11,832 nt of DNA from RUG14300 sp964619685 (GCA_964619685.1 CAZUET010000047.1:1-11832), one strand, 5' to 3'. Numbered from the stretch's first letter, positions 1-7,522 are shown. The notes: a model not told the origin generated them from the sequence alone. Numbers and translations are program-made.

Positions 1-6
1 CAATTA

Positions 7-35
7 TTGTTTTTATTTATCAAATGTAGTACAAT
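7..35 (+). promoter_or_regulatory. Predicted sigma-A-type promoter for the hydrolase / DUF4186 / TfoX-like operon
   Basis: A -35 box TTGTTT at 7-12 and a -10 box TACAAT at 30-35 are separated by 17 bp, the optimal spacing for the housekeeping sigma factor. Transcription would start near 42, giving a leader of about 20 nt. The Shine-Dalgarno AAGGAG at 51-56 lies 5 nt before the ATG at 62. No operator-like inverted repeat is obvious in this short region. The call rests on consensus match and position only. Confidence 0.7.
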
Positions 36-61
36 TATATTACTCAATATAAGGAGATTTT

Positions 62-982
62 ATGCGTACATTTTCTTTTGAAAACAGAGCACAGTCAATA
101 GCTTGCTATGCTTGGGATAATGTAAGTGCCCCAAAAGGCATCGTTCAACTGGCACACGATGAGTGCGACCATTCTTTACGCTATGCCGAATTGGCTCATT
201 TCCTTAATTCTGTCGGTTATATCGTCATCAGTCAAGACCTTAGAGGCTTCGGCAATAGTTCTAACGGGTTTGCTCATAGAGGCGAATTCTACGGAGATGT
301 TTTCCAATACTCTGTCGATGATATGATTACATTGACTAATATCGCCATAGATTTTTATCATCTTCCGGTTGTTTTGATAGGTATCGGCTACGGTTCAGTG
401 CTTGCTCAAGCTTATTCTTGGACAAGGGGCGACCTATTGTCGGGGTTGATATTGATAGGCTCTGCTTATATGCGTGCTTCAAAGGTTCTTCTTGCAGGTA
501 CGCTTGCAGGTCTTATTAGCGGTTTTGTCGATCCGCAATCTCCCTCTTATGTGATATCTAATTATATGTATAAGATGAGATCACAACCATTTGCAGACGA
601 GAAAACAAGATATTCATTCCTCACTCGTGATCAAGAGGAAGTGAAAAAATATGTGCAAGATAACCTTTGCGGTGCTCAATTTGTATTGAGCGTCAACTTC
701 GATAAATCATTTTATAACTATTCCTACTGGATGTATACCAAAAAAAGATTTAAAGCAATTCCACAAAAATTGCCTATTCTATTGATGAGCGGAAGTGAAG
801 ATTATGCTAATAACATATATAAAAGTGTAGAGGTGCTATATGATAAGCTTATCAAAAACGGTAGGAAAAATGTGTTATTGAACATCTACCCATCGGCACG
901 ACATGACCTAATACACGAAATAAATAAAGACGAGGTATTTGGCGATATTTATCTTTTCCTCGAAACAATATTCAAAAAATAA
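62..982 (+). CDS. Alpha/beta hydrolase of the lysophospholipase / serine aminopeptidase (S33) type, nucleophile Ser replaced by Gly
   Basis: This 306-residue protein has the usual length and layout of monoacylglycerol-lipase-like alpha/beta hydrolases. It has no signal peptide, so it is probably cytoplasmic. After the first strand comes A-H-D-E-C-D-H-S-L-R-Y (the family's H-G-x-x-E-H-S-x-R-Y), then D-L-R-G-F-G-N-S (usually D-x-R-G-H-G-x-S). The nucleophile elbow reads G-I-G-Y-G at residues 107-111 instead of G-x-S-x-G, so Gly109 (codon ggc, 386-388) sits where the catalytic Ser belongs. The acid (Asp247 in G-S-E-D-Y) and His281 (A-R-H-D) are in place. A conventional serine hydrolase mechanism therefore seems impossible, although the fold and two triad members are kept. 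It is the first gene of a three-gene operon, with a strong RBS (AAGGAG) fixing the ATG. True substrate or ligand unknown. Confidence 0.88.
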   Translation: MRTFSFENRAQSIACYAWDNVSAPKGIVQLAHDECDHSLRYAELAHFLNSVGYIVISQDLRGFGNSSNGFAHRGEFYGDVFQYSVDDMITLTNIAIDFYHLPVVLIGIGYGSVLAQAYSWTRGDLLSGLILIGSAYMRASKVLLAGTLAGLISGFVDPQSPSYVISNYMYKMRSQPFADEKTRYSFLTRDQEEVKKYVQDNLCGAQFVLSVNFDKSFYNYSYWMYTKKRFKAIPQKLPILLMSGSEDYANNIYKSVEVLYDKLIKNGRKNVLLNIYPSARHDLIHEINKDEVFGDIYLFLETIFKK

Positions 983-985
983 TAT

Positions 986-1339
986 ATGGATGAGTATATA
1001 TTTAGCAGATTAGCAAAGTCAAAATTTAGAAGCTCCTTTCATTTGAAGGATGCTGATCGTGAATATATTTCCAATAAAGGCATAGACAAAATACAGTCAC
1101 ATGCTATCGATTTTATAAAAAAGAAGCTCAGCAACCCCTCGAAGGTCAACGATGGTAAACAAACACCTATGAGAGGACACCCTGTATTTATCGCTCAGCA
1201 CGCTACCGCTACATGCTGTAGGGGATGCATATACAAGTGGTACGGTATAGAACCGACGCATATATTGACTGATAGCGAGCGTGAACGAATATTAAGCGTT
1301 ATTATGCGGTGGATAACCAATGAAACAAAAAACGATTGA
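986..1339 (+). CDS. DUF4186 family protein
   Basis: This small 117-residue protein matches the DUF4186 family in its core. Residues about 61-88 carry P-M-R-G-H-P-V-F-I-A-Q-H-A-T-A-T-C-C-R-G-C followed by K-W-Y-G-I, the hallmark of that family. His65, His72, Cys77, Cys78 and Cys81 form a compact Cys/His cluster that could bind a metal or act in redox chemistry; this is inference, since the family's function is unknown to me. There is no signal peptide or membrane segment. The start lies only 3 nt after the hydrolase stop with no good Shine-Dalgarno of its own, so translation is probably coupled. The last ~15 residues are polar and not conserved-looking. Confidence 0.85.
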   Translation: MDEYIFSRLAKSKFRSSFHLKDADREYISNKGIDKIQSHAIDFIKKKLSNPSKVNDGKQTPMRGHPVFIAQHATATCCRGCIYKWYGIEPTHILTDSERERILSVIMRWITNETKND

Positions 1340-1345
1340 GAGATT

Positions 1346-1642
1346 ATGGCAACAAGTATTGAATATAGGGATTATATTTTAGATCAATTAAGCTTATTAT
1401 TTCCCATAAAATGCAGAGCAATGATGGGTGAATATTTATTTTATTACGATCATATTTATTTTGGCGGAATATATGATAATAGGTTCCTTATAAAAATAAC
1501 ATCATCAAATGAAAAATATCGATTTAAGGAAGAGCTTCCATATTCGGGGGCTAAGCCTATGTATCTTGTAGACAATCTTGATAACAAGGGATGGTTGAGG
1601 GATTTAGTCGTTGCGACATGTAAGGATCTGTCTACAAAATAA
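1346..1642 (+). CDS. TfoX N-terminal-domain family protein
   Basis: This 98-residue protein consists of a single TfoX_N domain. Landmarks are an N-terminal helix Y-R-D-Y-I-L-D-Q-L (7-15), the motif C-R-A-M-M-G-E-Y (23-30), the strand pair G-G-I-Y-D-N-R-F-L-I-K (40-50), and P-Y-S-G-A-K-P-M (65-72) before a C-terminal helix. Stand-alone proteins of this kind are common in Firmicutes. Only the N-terminal half of the proteobacterial competence regulator TfoX is represented, so a role in competence should not be assumed. The gene starts 6 nt after the DUF4186 stop and its own stop runs into the operon terminator. Molecular function unknown. Confidence 0.87.
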   Translation: MATSIEYRDYILDQLSLLFPIKCRAMMGEYLFYYDHIYFGGIYDNRFLIKITSSNEKYRFKEELPYSGAKPMYLVDNLDNKGWLRDLVVATCKDLSTK

Positions 1643-1672
1643 AAAAGTATGCGTAAGCGACATACTTTTTTT
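1641..1672. terminator. Intrinsic terminator, probably bidirectional
   Basis: The arm AAAAAAGTATG (1641-1651) pairs with CATACTTTTTT (1661-1671) around a 9-nt loop; an inner CG/CG pair with a TAAG tetraloop is possible. The 3' arm runs into a T tract (1666-1672) for plus-strand transcripts, and the opposing A tract gives an equivalent U tract for minus-strand transcripts. It directly follows the TfoX-like gene stop and lies downstream of the convergent phosphatase gene, so it can serve both operons. Confidence 0.82.
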
Positions 1673-1745
1673 GTTTTAATTTGTAGTGTTATTGAATGCG
1701 GACGATAACGATAGGTTATTATATTGTATCCGCTACACAATTTAT

Positions 1746-1765
1746 AGTTGTACCCCAACTTTTTT
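1746..1765 (+). terminator. Possible second, weak intrinsic terminator in the convergent gap
   Basis: AGTTG (1746-1750) pairs with CAACT (1756-1760) around the loop TACCC, followed by T's to 1765. The stem is only 5 bp, so it would be weak alone. It may be a back-up to the stronger hairpin at 1641-1672, placed just before the 3' end of the convergent phosphatase gene at 1781. Confidence 0.35.
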
Positions 1766-1780
1766 ATTCTAATGCGTTTT

Positions 1781-2248
1781 TTAATTTTTACAACGCTTTA
1801 TATATTCCAATAATGCTTGGCAACCTTTCATACAGTCATCGTAGGTTTCATCAAAGTTGCCTGTCCACCAAGGATCTCGAACATCCCTATCTTCACCTGC
1901 AAACGATAATAACAATTTTATTTTATCGTCCTTATCCGATCCGAATATTCTATGCAGATTGCGAATATTGGAATGGTCTAATCCTATAATCAAATCATAT
2001 CGCTCGTAATCTCTACGCTCGATCTGTTCGGCAAAATGTGGAATAATAGGTATGCCCATAGAATAAAGCTTGCTTTTTGTACCCCTATGTATAGGATTAC
2101 CGTATTCCTCGTCGCTTGTACCTAACGAATACACATGTATATCAATTTCGTTTTGTTTGAGCAAATAGGTCATTATGCTCTCACACATCGGACTGCGACA
2201 AATATTTCCCAAGCATACAAATACTATAGATCTTATTTCTCTTTTCAT
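1781..2248 (-). CDS. Low-molecular-weight protein tyrosine phosphatase
   Basis: This complete 155-residue protein has the normal length for the low-molecular-weight PTP family, cytoplasmic enzymes that hydrolyse phosphotyrosine through a cysteinyl-phosphate. The N-terminal P-loop V-C-L-G-N-I-C-R-S-P (11-20) is the CX5R(S) signature, with nucleophile Cys12, Arg18 and the neighbouring Cys17. The general acid Asp125 lies in V-R-D-P-W-W, replacing the commoner D-P-Y. The loop residue after Cys12 is Leu and the sixth position is Ile-Cys, as in tyrosine phosphatases, rather than the C-T-G-N-T-C of protein-arginine phosphatases such as YwlE. The start is 1 nt after the GH31 stop (TAA-T-ATG) with a poor Shine-Dalgarno, so translation is likely coupled. 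It is the last gene of its operon. No tyrosine kinase is visible nearby. Confidence 0.93.
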   Translation of the reverse strand: MKREIRSIVFVCLGNICRSPMCESIMTYLLKQNEIDIHVYSLGTSDEEYGNPIHRGTKSKLYSMGIPIIPHFAEQIERRDYERYDLIIGLDHSNIRNLHRIFGSDKDDKIKLLLSFAGEDRDVRDPWWTGNFDETYDDCMKGCQALLEYIKRCKN

Positions 2249-2249
2249 A

Positions 2250-4577
2250 TTAAAATACTTCGTCTATTTCTTTTAACGGTCCACTTATATCCTTGCGTAC
2301 ATGAGGTGCCTTTGACTTTCCTTTAAGGTATGCATTGAAGTTTGCATATTTTTTCGATTGCTTCATTTGATACTTGGATATCAGTTCTACCTTTTGCTCA
2401 TACTTATCTCTCGATTCGGGATAAATACAATCGCTTAATTCTATCGTTACATCACCCCTTGCAGTCACCGTTACATAACTGTTAGTTTCGCTCTTGAGAT
2501 CAATACCGTTTACCCTTACAGTTGCAGATACGATATCCTTGAATACATAGGTCAATTCTCTTTCCGAAACCTTCATATCGCCCGAAACCGATTGTTTATA
2601 GCTAAAAACGAATCCGGACGCACTCTTATTGATAGACAACTCGGATATAGAATAATTACCGCTCTCGAATTGCATACTTTCTCCGTCGTCTTCATATAGC
2701 GAATAACTACCTCTACCACGGTATATCCATATTTCTAATGGAGATTCAAGTGCTAATGAATTGCTTTCTCCGTCACGGTACATTGGTATAATAGTACCCT
2801 CTTCGGCAAGACATGGGAATGATTCGATATCTCTATACATTCTTATCGTTTTACCACCCATATATGACATTCCTGTAAAGATATCGGTATATCTAATGTT
2901 TTCGGGAAGCCATACATCGACACCTGAAAGCATAGTTACTTTATCGGTCTTATGTGTGATAGGTGCACAAATCAGCTTACCACCGAAAATATATTCGTTA
3001 GGATGCTTATATGCTTCTTTATCCTTGAATGAATAATATAAGGGTTCGCATATAGCTACACCGTCCTTATGCGATGCATAGTTAGCTGAATACAAATATG
3101 GTATCAAACGGTGCCTAAATCTTAAATAATTTGTTGCTATCTCCTCGGCATATCGGGAGCATTTCCAAGGCTCCTTACCTACGAACTCGCTATTTGAGCT
3201 ATGTAATCTATTTATCGGGCTGAATACACCGAACTGTAACCACCGTATGTATAGCTCATCATCCTTATAGCCGTTTACATGTCCGCCTATATCATGACTC
3301 CACCAGGTATAACCAGCATTCGCAGAATTTGCGGTAAAATACGGTTGAAAATCTAATGACTTCCAAGTCATTTTAGTATCGCCAGAAAAGCCTAACGGAT
3401 AACGATGAGAGCCAAAACCTGCATATCTCGATAATATTAGCGGTCGCATACCCTTTCTTGATGCATCTATATAGTGATAGTGATTTAACGCCCATAGCGG
3501 ATCAAGTCCCTTTATCTGACTCCTTTTACCCTGTTGCCAGTCTATCCACCAAAAATCTATGCCTTCATTCTCTAAGGGATGATGTGCCGATTCAAAATAT
3601 GCCTTTATAAATAACGGGTTGGATATATCAAAAATAACCGGCTTTTTACTCTCGGGGTCCATTCCCACAATTTCGCATGCTTTTGCGTAATTGTCTTCAA
3701 AAAATCTAATTCCTTGGCTTGGATGAGTATTGAGCGGTACTCTAAGTCCCTGCGCTTTTAACCAACTAAGCATTGCTACATGGTCGGGGAAAAGCTCGGT
3801 ATTCCAGCTATATCCCGTCCAACCCGGTAAGAGCTTAGCATACATTTTATCTATTGCTGACAATGTATGGATGTCAAGTGCATCCTTGCCAAATTTATCT
3901 TCGACCTCTACCCAGTGCCAATCCATATCTATAGTTGCAACTGTAAGCGGAATATGCTTATCCTGAAATTGCTTTATCAGTGCAATATACTCATCTTGTG
4001 TATAGTCATGATAACGGCTCCACCAATTACCCAATGCATACTTAGGTATCAATGGGATTGAACCTGTAAGCGAATAAAATGCCTTCATTGCACCTCTATA
4101 ATCGTCACCGTATGCAAAATAATAACGGTCGATAGCCAAAGATCTCGGACGAATCGTGCTTCCCTCAAGTATCAATCCGTCGCTATCATCTAATACGGAT
4201 AATCCTCCCTTAGATATCAAGCCTTTATCGAGAATTACTCTTCCGTTGGTCATGTCGAGTGTACGTGCAGTACCCCATAAATTTCCTTTTGTCGATAGAC
4301 GCTTTCCATTTTTAAGAGTTGCTTTTACTCGACCTGTCGGCGAAACGGTAAACTGACAATCTATGGTGTGGATTATTATCTTTCTTCCTTTTTTTTCCAC
4401 GGTAAATTCAGGATTATCAAAATTACGGAACCATACTCTTTGGGTCGGCTCATCTCTATATACCCAGTTTTCCACCCTTATAAGTCTTGAGGTCAGAACG
4501 CTTATACGCAAAATTCCGTATTTAAGCACTCTCGCCGAATCGGTTACCGAATCTACCTTTAAGTCAAAATTATTCAT
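2250..4577 (-). CDS. Glycoside hydrolase family 31 alpha-glycosidase (probable alpha-glucosidase)
   Basis: With the start chosen here the protein has 775 residues. It comprises an N-terminal beta-sandwich (about 1-170), a (beta/alpha)8 catalytic barrel (about 175-520) and C-terminal beta domains including a DUF5110-like part (Y-E-D-D-G-E near 628-633). The predicted nucleophile is Asp346 in W-W-I-D-W-Q-Q-G, and the predicted acid/base is Asp400 in F-S-G-D-T-K-M-T-W. Other barrel landmarks are W-W-S-H-D-I-G-G and S-P-I-N-R-L-H-S. There is no signal peptide, so it should act on imported oligosaccharides in the cytoplasm. The W-I-D-W-Q-Q-G nucleophile loop differs from the W-x-D-M-N-E of classical alpha-glucosidases, so exact substrate (alpha-glucoside, alpha-xyloside or other) is not settled. 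The last ~65 residues form a lysine-rich polar tail. A longer reading frame opens at 4622, but AGAGGT at 4585-4590 is 7 nt before the ATG at 4577. Confidence 0.9.
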   Translation of the reverse strand: MNNFDLKVDSVTDSARVLKYGILRISVLTSRLIRVENWVYRDEPTQRVWFRNFDNPEFTVEKKGRKIIIHTIDCQFTVSPTGRVKATLKNGKRLSTKGNLWGTARTLDMTNGRVILDKGLISKGGLSVLDDSDGLILEGSTIRPRSLAIDRYYFAYGDDYRGAMKAFYSLTGSIPLIPKYALGNWWSRYHDYTQDEYIALIKQFQDKHIPLTVATIDMDWHWVEVEDKFGKDALDIHTLSAIDKMYAKLLPGWTGYSWNTELFPDHVAMLSWLKAQGLRVPLNTHPSQGIRFFEDNYAKACEIVGMDPESKKPVIFDISNPLFIKAYFESAHHPLENEGIDFWWIDWQQGKRSQIKGLDPLWALNHYHYIDASRKGMRPLILSRYAGFGSHRYPLGFSGDTKMTWKSLDFQPYFTANSANAGYTWWSHDIGGHVNGYKDDELYIRWLQFGVFSPINRLHSSNSEFVGKEPWKCSRYAEEIATNYLRFRHRLIPYLYSANYASHKDGVAICEPLYYSFKDKEAYKHPNEYIFGGKLICAPITHKTDKVTMLSGVDVWLPENIRYTDIFTGMSYMGGKTIRMYRDIESFPCLAEEGTIIPMYRDGESNSLALESPLEIWIYRGRGSYSLYEDDGESMQFESGNYSISELSINKSASGFVFSYKQSVSGDMKVSERELTYVFKDIVSATVRVNGIDLKSETNSYVTVTARGDVTIELSDCIYPESRDKYEQKVELISKYQMKQSKKYANFNAYLKGKSKAPHVRKDISGPLKEIDEVF

Positions 4578-4584
4578 ATACTCT

Positions 4585-4590
4585 ACCTCT
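4585..4590 (-). promoter_or_regulatory. Shine-Dalgarno deciding the GH31 start
   Basis: On the minus strand AGAGGT (4590 to 4585) lies 7 nt before the ATG at 4577-4575, in the 16-nt gap after the hflX stop. This supports the shorter 775-residue product over a start at 4622, which would overlap hflX by 29 nt and add 15 mostly charged residues that do not look like the family N-terminus. Confidence 0.75.
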
Positions 4591-4593
4591 CGT

Positions 4594-6195
4594 TTATTCC
4601 TCGTTTTCGGCTTGATCATCACCGAAAAGCTTCGTTAGTATCATTGATTTTAGCTTATCGACACCCTCACCGCTCTTGGCAGATAAGCTGACGCTATCCG
4701 TCATTTTGGGAAGCACCGATAATGGCTCTTTTAGAAGGTCTATCTTATTATATACCGTAATTACTGGTACATGTCCTGCACCTATTTCATTCAAAACATG
4801 GCAGACTACATCAAATTCATCGGCATATTTCGGACTTGAACAATCTACTACATGCAATAGAAGATCTGCGTATTTTGCTTCGTCTAAGGTCGACTTGAAT
4901 GCTTCGATAAATTCGTGTGGAAGTCGCTTTATAAAACCGACGGTATCGGTCAATAAATATTGTCTACCGTTATCCCATACACTGCGTGATACTGCATCAA
5001 GTGTGGCGAAAAGCTTATTCTCTTCAAGTACTCCTGCCTTGGTAATATAATTCATCAAGGTGCTTTTACCCGCATTAGTGTAGCCTACTATAGCTACATT
5101 TTTTACGCCTTTATTCTTACGCTGTTCTCTTCGCCCCGAACGGTTATGGTCAAGATCCTCAAGCTTGGCTTTAAGTTCGGATATTTTCTTTCTTGTTTGG
5201 CGTCTATCCATTTCAAGTTTGGTTTCACCGCCACCGCCCATAGCATGGTAACCACCGCCTTGACGGGAAAAGCCTACCCACTGTCCGACAAGAAGGGGGA
5301 GCTGATAGGTAAGTTTAGCCAATTCGACTTGCAATTTACCTTCGTTACTTGTTGCGTGCTTAGCGAAAATATCAAGAATAAGCGTACTTCTGTCAAGTAT
5401 TTTCTTATGCAATGTCTCGGACAAGCTACGATATTGTGCTCCGCTCAGCGAATGGTCGAAAATAAGCGTATCTATTTGCTTGACCTGACATAGTAAAGCA
5501 ATTTCATTCACCTTACCGCTACCTACATAATACTGTATATCAGGCTTATCTCTGCGTTGAATAAGGGTTTCTACAGGAGTTAGCCCCATAGTTTTAGCTA
5601 ATGCCCCAAGCTCGTTAAGCGATTCCTCCGCATCAGGATCAGATGATACATGAACCAATAACGATCTTCCTTTATATGTTTCGTGACGGTCGGTCTTTTG
5701 AGATTCGGTCTCAGAATGCAGTATTTCTGCCATGAGTTTATCATCTGACCAGCCTTCTCCGCGAGTTTCCATAAATTTTACACCGTCAGCCGACAAATAC
5801 CCAGCTTGTAAGCCCGTAATTCGACCATTTGATATTCCAACCGAAGCCATGCAGTCGTATCGGTTTGCTTTAAGAGCGGATATATCAACATCGGACAAAT
5901 GGTAATTGCCGTTAGGATGTGTGTGGATAACTCTCACGCCGTTAAGTCGTTTATCGCCACGCCTTTTTGTAATATCTGCTAATGGTACAGAGCAATTATT
6001 GCCTATACCTATAGCCAAAAGTCTACCTTGTCTTGAAATAAAGGCGGACAATTCTCTATTCAACTTAGCCGATGTTAAGCAAAGTGTGCGTAAAAGCTCA
6101 CGGTCGATAAACGCCGTCTTATCATAATCTCCTATAAGGTCTTTTAATTGATAAAGGACCACTCTTTTAATTCCGTCTGTATTTCCGTATATCAT
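4594..6195 (-). CDS. hflX: HflX family ribosome-associated GTPase with an N-terminal JAMM-like extension
   Basis: This 533-residue GTPase belongs to the HflX family, whose members bind the 50S subunit and, where studied, split or rescue stalled ribosomes under stress. The family core occupies about 180-533: the HflX N-terminal domain with the Gly-rich loop G-G-G-Y-H-A-M-G-G-G-G-E-T (313-325), a basic coiled-coil-like helix (330-362), then the G domain with G1 G-Y-T-N-A-G-K-S-T (371-379), G2 Thr398, G3 D-T-V-G-F (417-421), G4 N-K-I-D (483-486) and G5 S-A-K-S-G (505-509). Residues 1-~165 are extra compared with E. coli HflX. They contain H-T-H-P at 91-94 with Ser101 and Asp104, an exact HxHx7Sx2D JAMM/MPN-type pattern. 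As I recall, clostridial HflX proteins often carry this extension. The gene overlaps the aspartokinase 3' end by 29 nt and is followed 16 nt later by the GH31 gene. Confidence 0.95.
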   Translation of the reverse strand: MIYGNTDGIKRVVLYQLKDLIGDYDKTAFIDRELLRTLCLTSAKLNRELSAFISRQGRLLAIGIGNNCSVPLADITKRRGDKRLNGVRVIHTHPNGNYHLSDVDISALKANRYDCMASVGISNGRITGLQAGYLSADGVKFMETRGEGWSDDKLMAEILHSETESQKTDRHETYKGRSLLVHVSSDPDAEESLNELGALAKTMGLTPVETLIQRRDKPDIQYYVGSGKVNEIALLCQVKQIDTLIFDHSLSGAQYRSLSETLHKKILDRSTLILDIFAKHATSNEGKLQVELAKLTYQLPLLVGQWVGFSRQGGGYHAMGGGGETKLEMDRRQTRKKISELKAKLEDLDHNRSGRREQRKNKGVKNVAIVGYTNAGKSTLMNYITKAGVLEENKLFATLDAVSRSVWDNGRQYLLTDTVGFIKRLPHEFIEAFKSTLDEAKYADLLLHVVDCSSPKYADEFDVVCHVLNEIGAGHVPVITVYNKIDLLKEPLSVLPKMTDSVSLSAKSGEGVDKLKSMILTKLFGDDQAENEE

Positions 6196-7432
6196 CAATC
6201 AATCCTTGGTATAACACCTTTACTGCATCGATATAATCCTTATCGTCTACCGCAATCAAAATGTCGCTACCGTTTACTCCTATATGCATCATTTTTACTT
6301 CAATATGTTCATCAAGCAATAAGGTCGATGCCCTAATGCTCAATTCATTTTTATTACCGTTTTTGCCTATAATGATTGATATTACCGATATATCACCGAA
6401 CGATAAACTATCACTATCAAAAACGCATTTTTTCTCGGTAATATCTTCACCTATCATATCAATACGATCAGATAGCAAAGAAAAATATTCTATCTTATTA
6501 ATTAATTCGCCTAACGTAGAAATCTCATTTGAAATACCCATCTTCTCGACAGATAAATACCTCAAATGTCGCTTACCGCCTATACCTATCACTTCTCTTT
6601 TTGTTTCTATTGATGGATATATCGCAGTTCCGTTGTCGGCAGGCGAAAACGAATTACGAACATTGATGACCGTCTTCGATCCGAGTAACGGCAAAATCGT
6701 ATCTCTATGAATAACCGATGAACTCCATACGCTAAGCCGTCTTAATTCGTCATAGCTTAGCATCTTTATCTTCATTGGTTCGTTTATTATAGTAGGATCT
6801 ACCGAATAATAACCCGATACATCACTCCAATTCTCGTATATATCCGCATTCACTGCTCTTGATACTAACGCTCCAGTTACATCCGATCCGCCTCTTGTAA
6901 GTAAGGTGGTTCGTCCCTTTATATCACGCCCGTAAAAGCCCGAAATCACGGCATTCGTATGCTTTTTCAATTCCTTATATGTGCATTCAATAGAATGCTC
7001 TATATCAAGCTTACCAAACTCGTCAAAACAAACAAGCTCTCTCGAATCGACAAAGCCAAAGCCTACATACTTAGCTAAGATATATGCCGACAAGTGTTCG
7101 CCCATGGCAACGATTTCGTCTACCCGTTCGGCATTTTCAAGTTTCGCTCTATATTTATCTATTATAAATGTAATATCGTCATACGGTATCAGCTCGTTTG
7201 CGATATCGCAAAATCTATCAACTATCGTGTTAAAAATGCTAACTCTTTCACTTCCTACCGAATTGAAACACTTATATAGCATATCGGTAATCTTATACCG
7301 ATACCCGTTACCTACCCCTGGTGCAGATACAACTATATATCTTCGATCACCGTTTGCACCAATGATATCCGCCACACGCTTTATAGCAGAGCATCCGCTC
7401 ATTGATGAACCGCCAAATTTACAAACTATCAA
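6167..7432 (-). CDS. Aspartate kinase (monofunctional, two C-terminal ACT domains)
   Basis: The enzyme phosphorylates aspartate to aspartyl-4-phosphate, the committed step toward lysine, threonine, methionine and diaminopimelate. With a TTG start at 7432 it has 421 residues. It opens directly with the family motif I-V-C-K-F-G-G-S-S (2-10). Further landmarks are V-S-A-P-G (35-39), G-E-H (111-113), L-T-R-G-G-S-D-V-T-G (178-187) and S-D-V-S-G-Y-Y-S-V-D-P (203-213), all in the amino-acid-kinase domain. The remaining ~130 residues are the regulatory ACT region, ending in a typical second ACT segment around I-E-V-K-M-M-H-I-G. The start rests on AGGAG at 7440-7444, 7 nt upstream; an in-frame TTG at 7453 would add seven residues and include the RBS. 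It resembles the shorter clostridial class rather than lysC/dapG of Bacillus, so no symbol is given. No lysine riboswitch was recognised upstream. Confidence 0.93.
   Translation of the reverse strand: MIVCKFGGSSMSGCSAIKRVADIIGANGDRRYIVVSAPGVGNGYRYKITDMLYKCFNSVGSERVSIFNTIVDRFCDIANELIPYDDITFIIDKYRAKLENAERVDEIVAMGEHLSAYILAKYVGFGFVDSRELVCFDEFGKLDIEHSIECTYKELKKHTNAVISGFYGRDIKGRTTLLTRGGSDVTGALVSRAVNADIYENWSDVSGYYSVDPTIINEPMKIKMLSYDELRRLSVWSSSVIHRDTILPLLGSKTVINVRNSFSPADNGTAIYPSIETKREVIGIGGKRHLRYLSVEKMGISNEISTLGELINKIEYFSLLSDRIDMIGEDITEKKCVFDSDSLSFGDISVISIIIGKNGNKNELSIRASTLLLDEHIEVKMMHIGVNGSDILIAVDDKDYIDAVKVLYQGLIDDIRKYRRN
6203..6207 (-). promoter_or_regulatory. Shine-Dalgarno deciding the hflX start
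   Basis: AAGGA on the minus strand (6207 to 6203) lies 7 nt before the ATG at 6195-6193, inside the 3' end of the aspartokinase gene. A TTG immediately upstream (6198-6196) is in frame but only 4 nt from the site and less favoured as an initiator, so 6195 is preferred. Confidence 0.75.
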
Positions 7433-7439
7433 ATCAACT

Positions 7440-7444
7440 CTCCT
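7440..7444 (-). promoter_or_regulatory. Shine-Dalgarno deciding a TTG start for aspartate kinase
   Basis: AGGAG on the minus strand (7444 to 7440) is 7 nt before TTG 7432-7430. Starting here gives a protein that begins two residues before the C-K-F-G-G-S-S motif, as in other aspartokinases. No ATG is available in a suitable position. Confidence 0.72.
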
Positions 7445-7522
7445 AAATATCAAAGCTTATCATCGTTTGTATATAGAGGTCTTGCGTGTTTTAGAGTATC
7501 TTATGTAATATAGTCCATATAA

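Noticed and set aside
1456..1758. 100-codon minus-strand frame across the TfoX-like gene and terminator
   Set aside because: It runs through the terminator hairpin and opposite a recognised domain; it is a shadow frame.
4578..4622. N-terminal extension of the GH31 protein starting at 4622
   Set aside because: It would overlap hflX, add a charged stretch not typical of the family, and ignore the well-spaced AGAGGT before the ATG at 4577.
6261..6710. 149-codon plus-strand frame antisense to aspartate kinase
   Set aside because: It lies wholly opposite a well-recognised gene, with low-complexity Ser/Ile-rich translation and no RBS or known motif.
6981..7508. 175-codon plus-strand frame antisense to the aspartokinase N-terminus
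   Set aside because: It mirrors the codon bias of the sense gene, shows no family features and no credible RBS.
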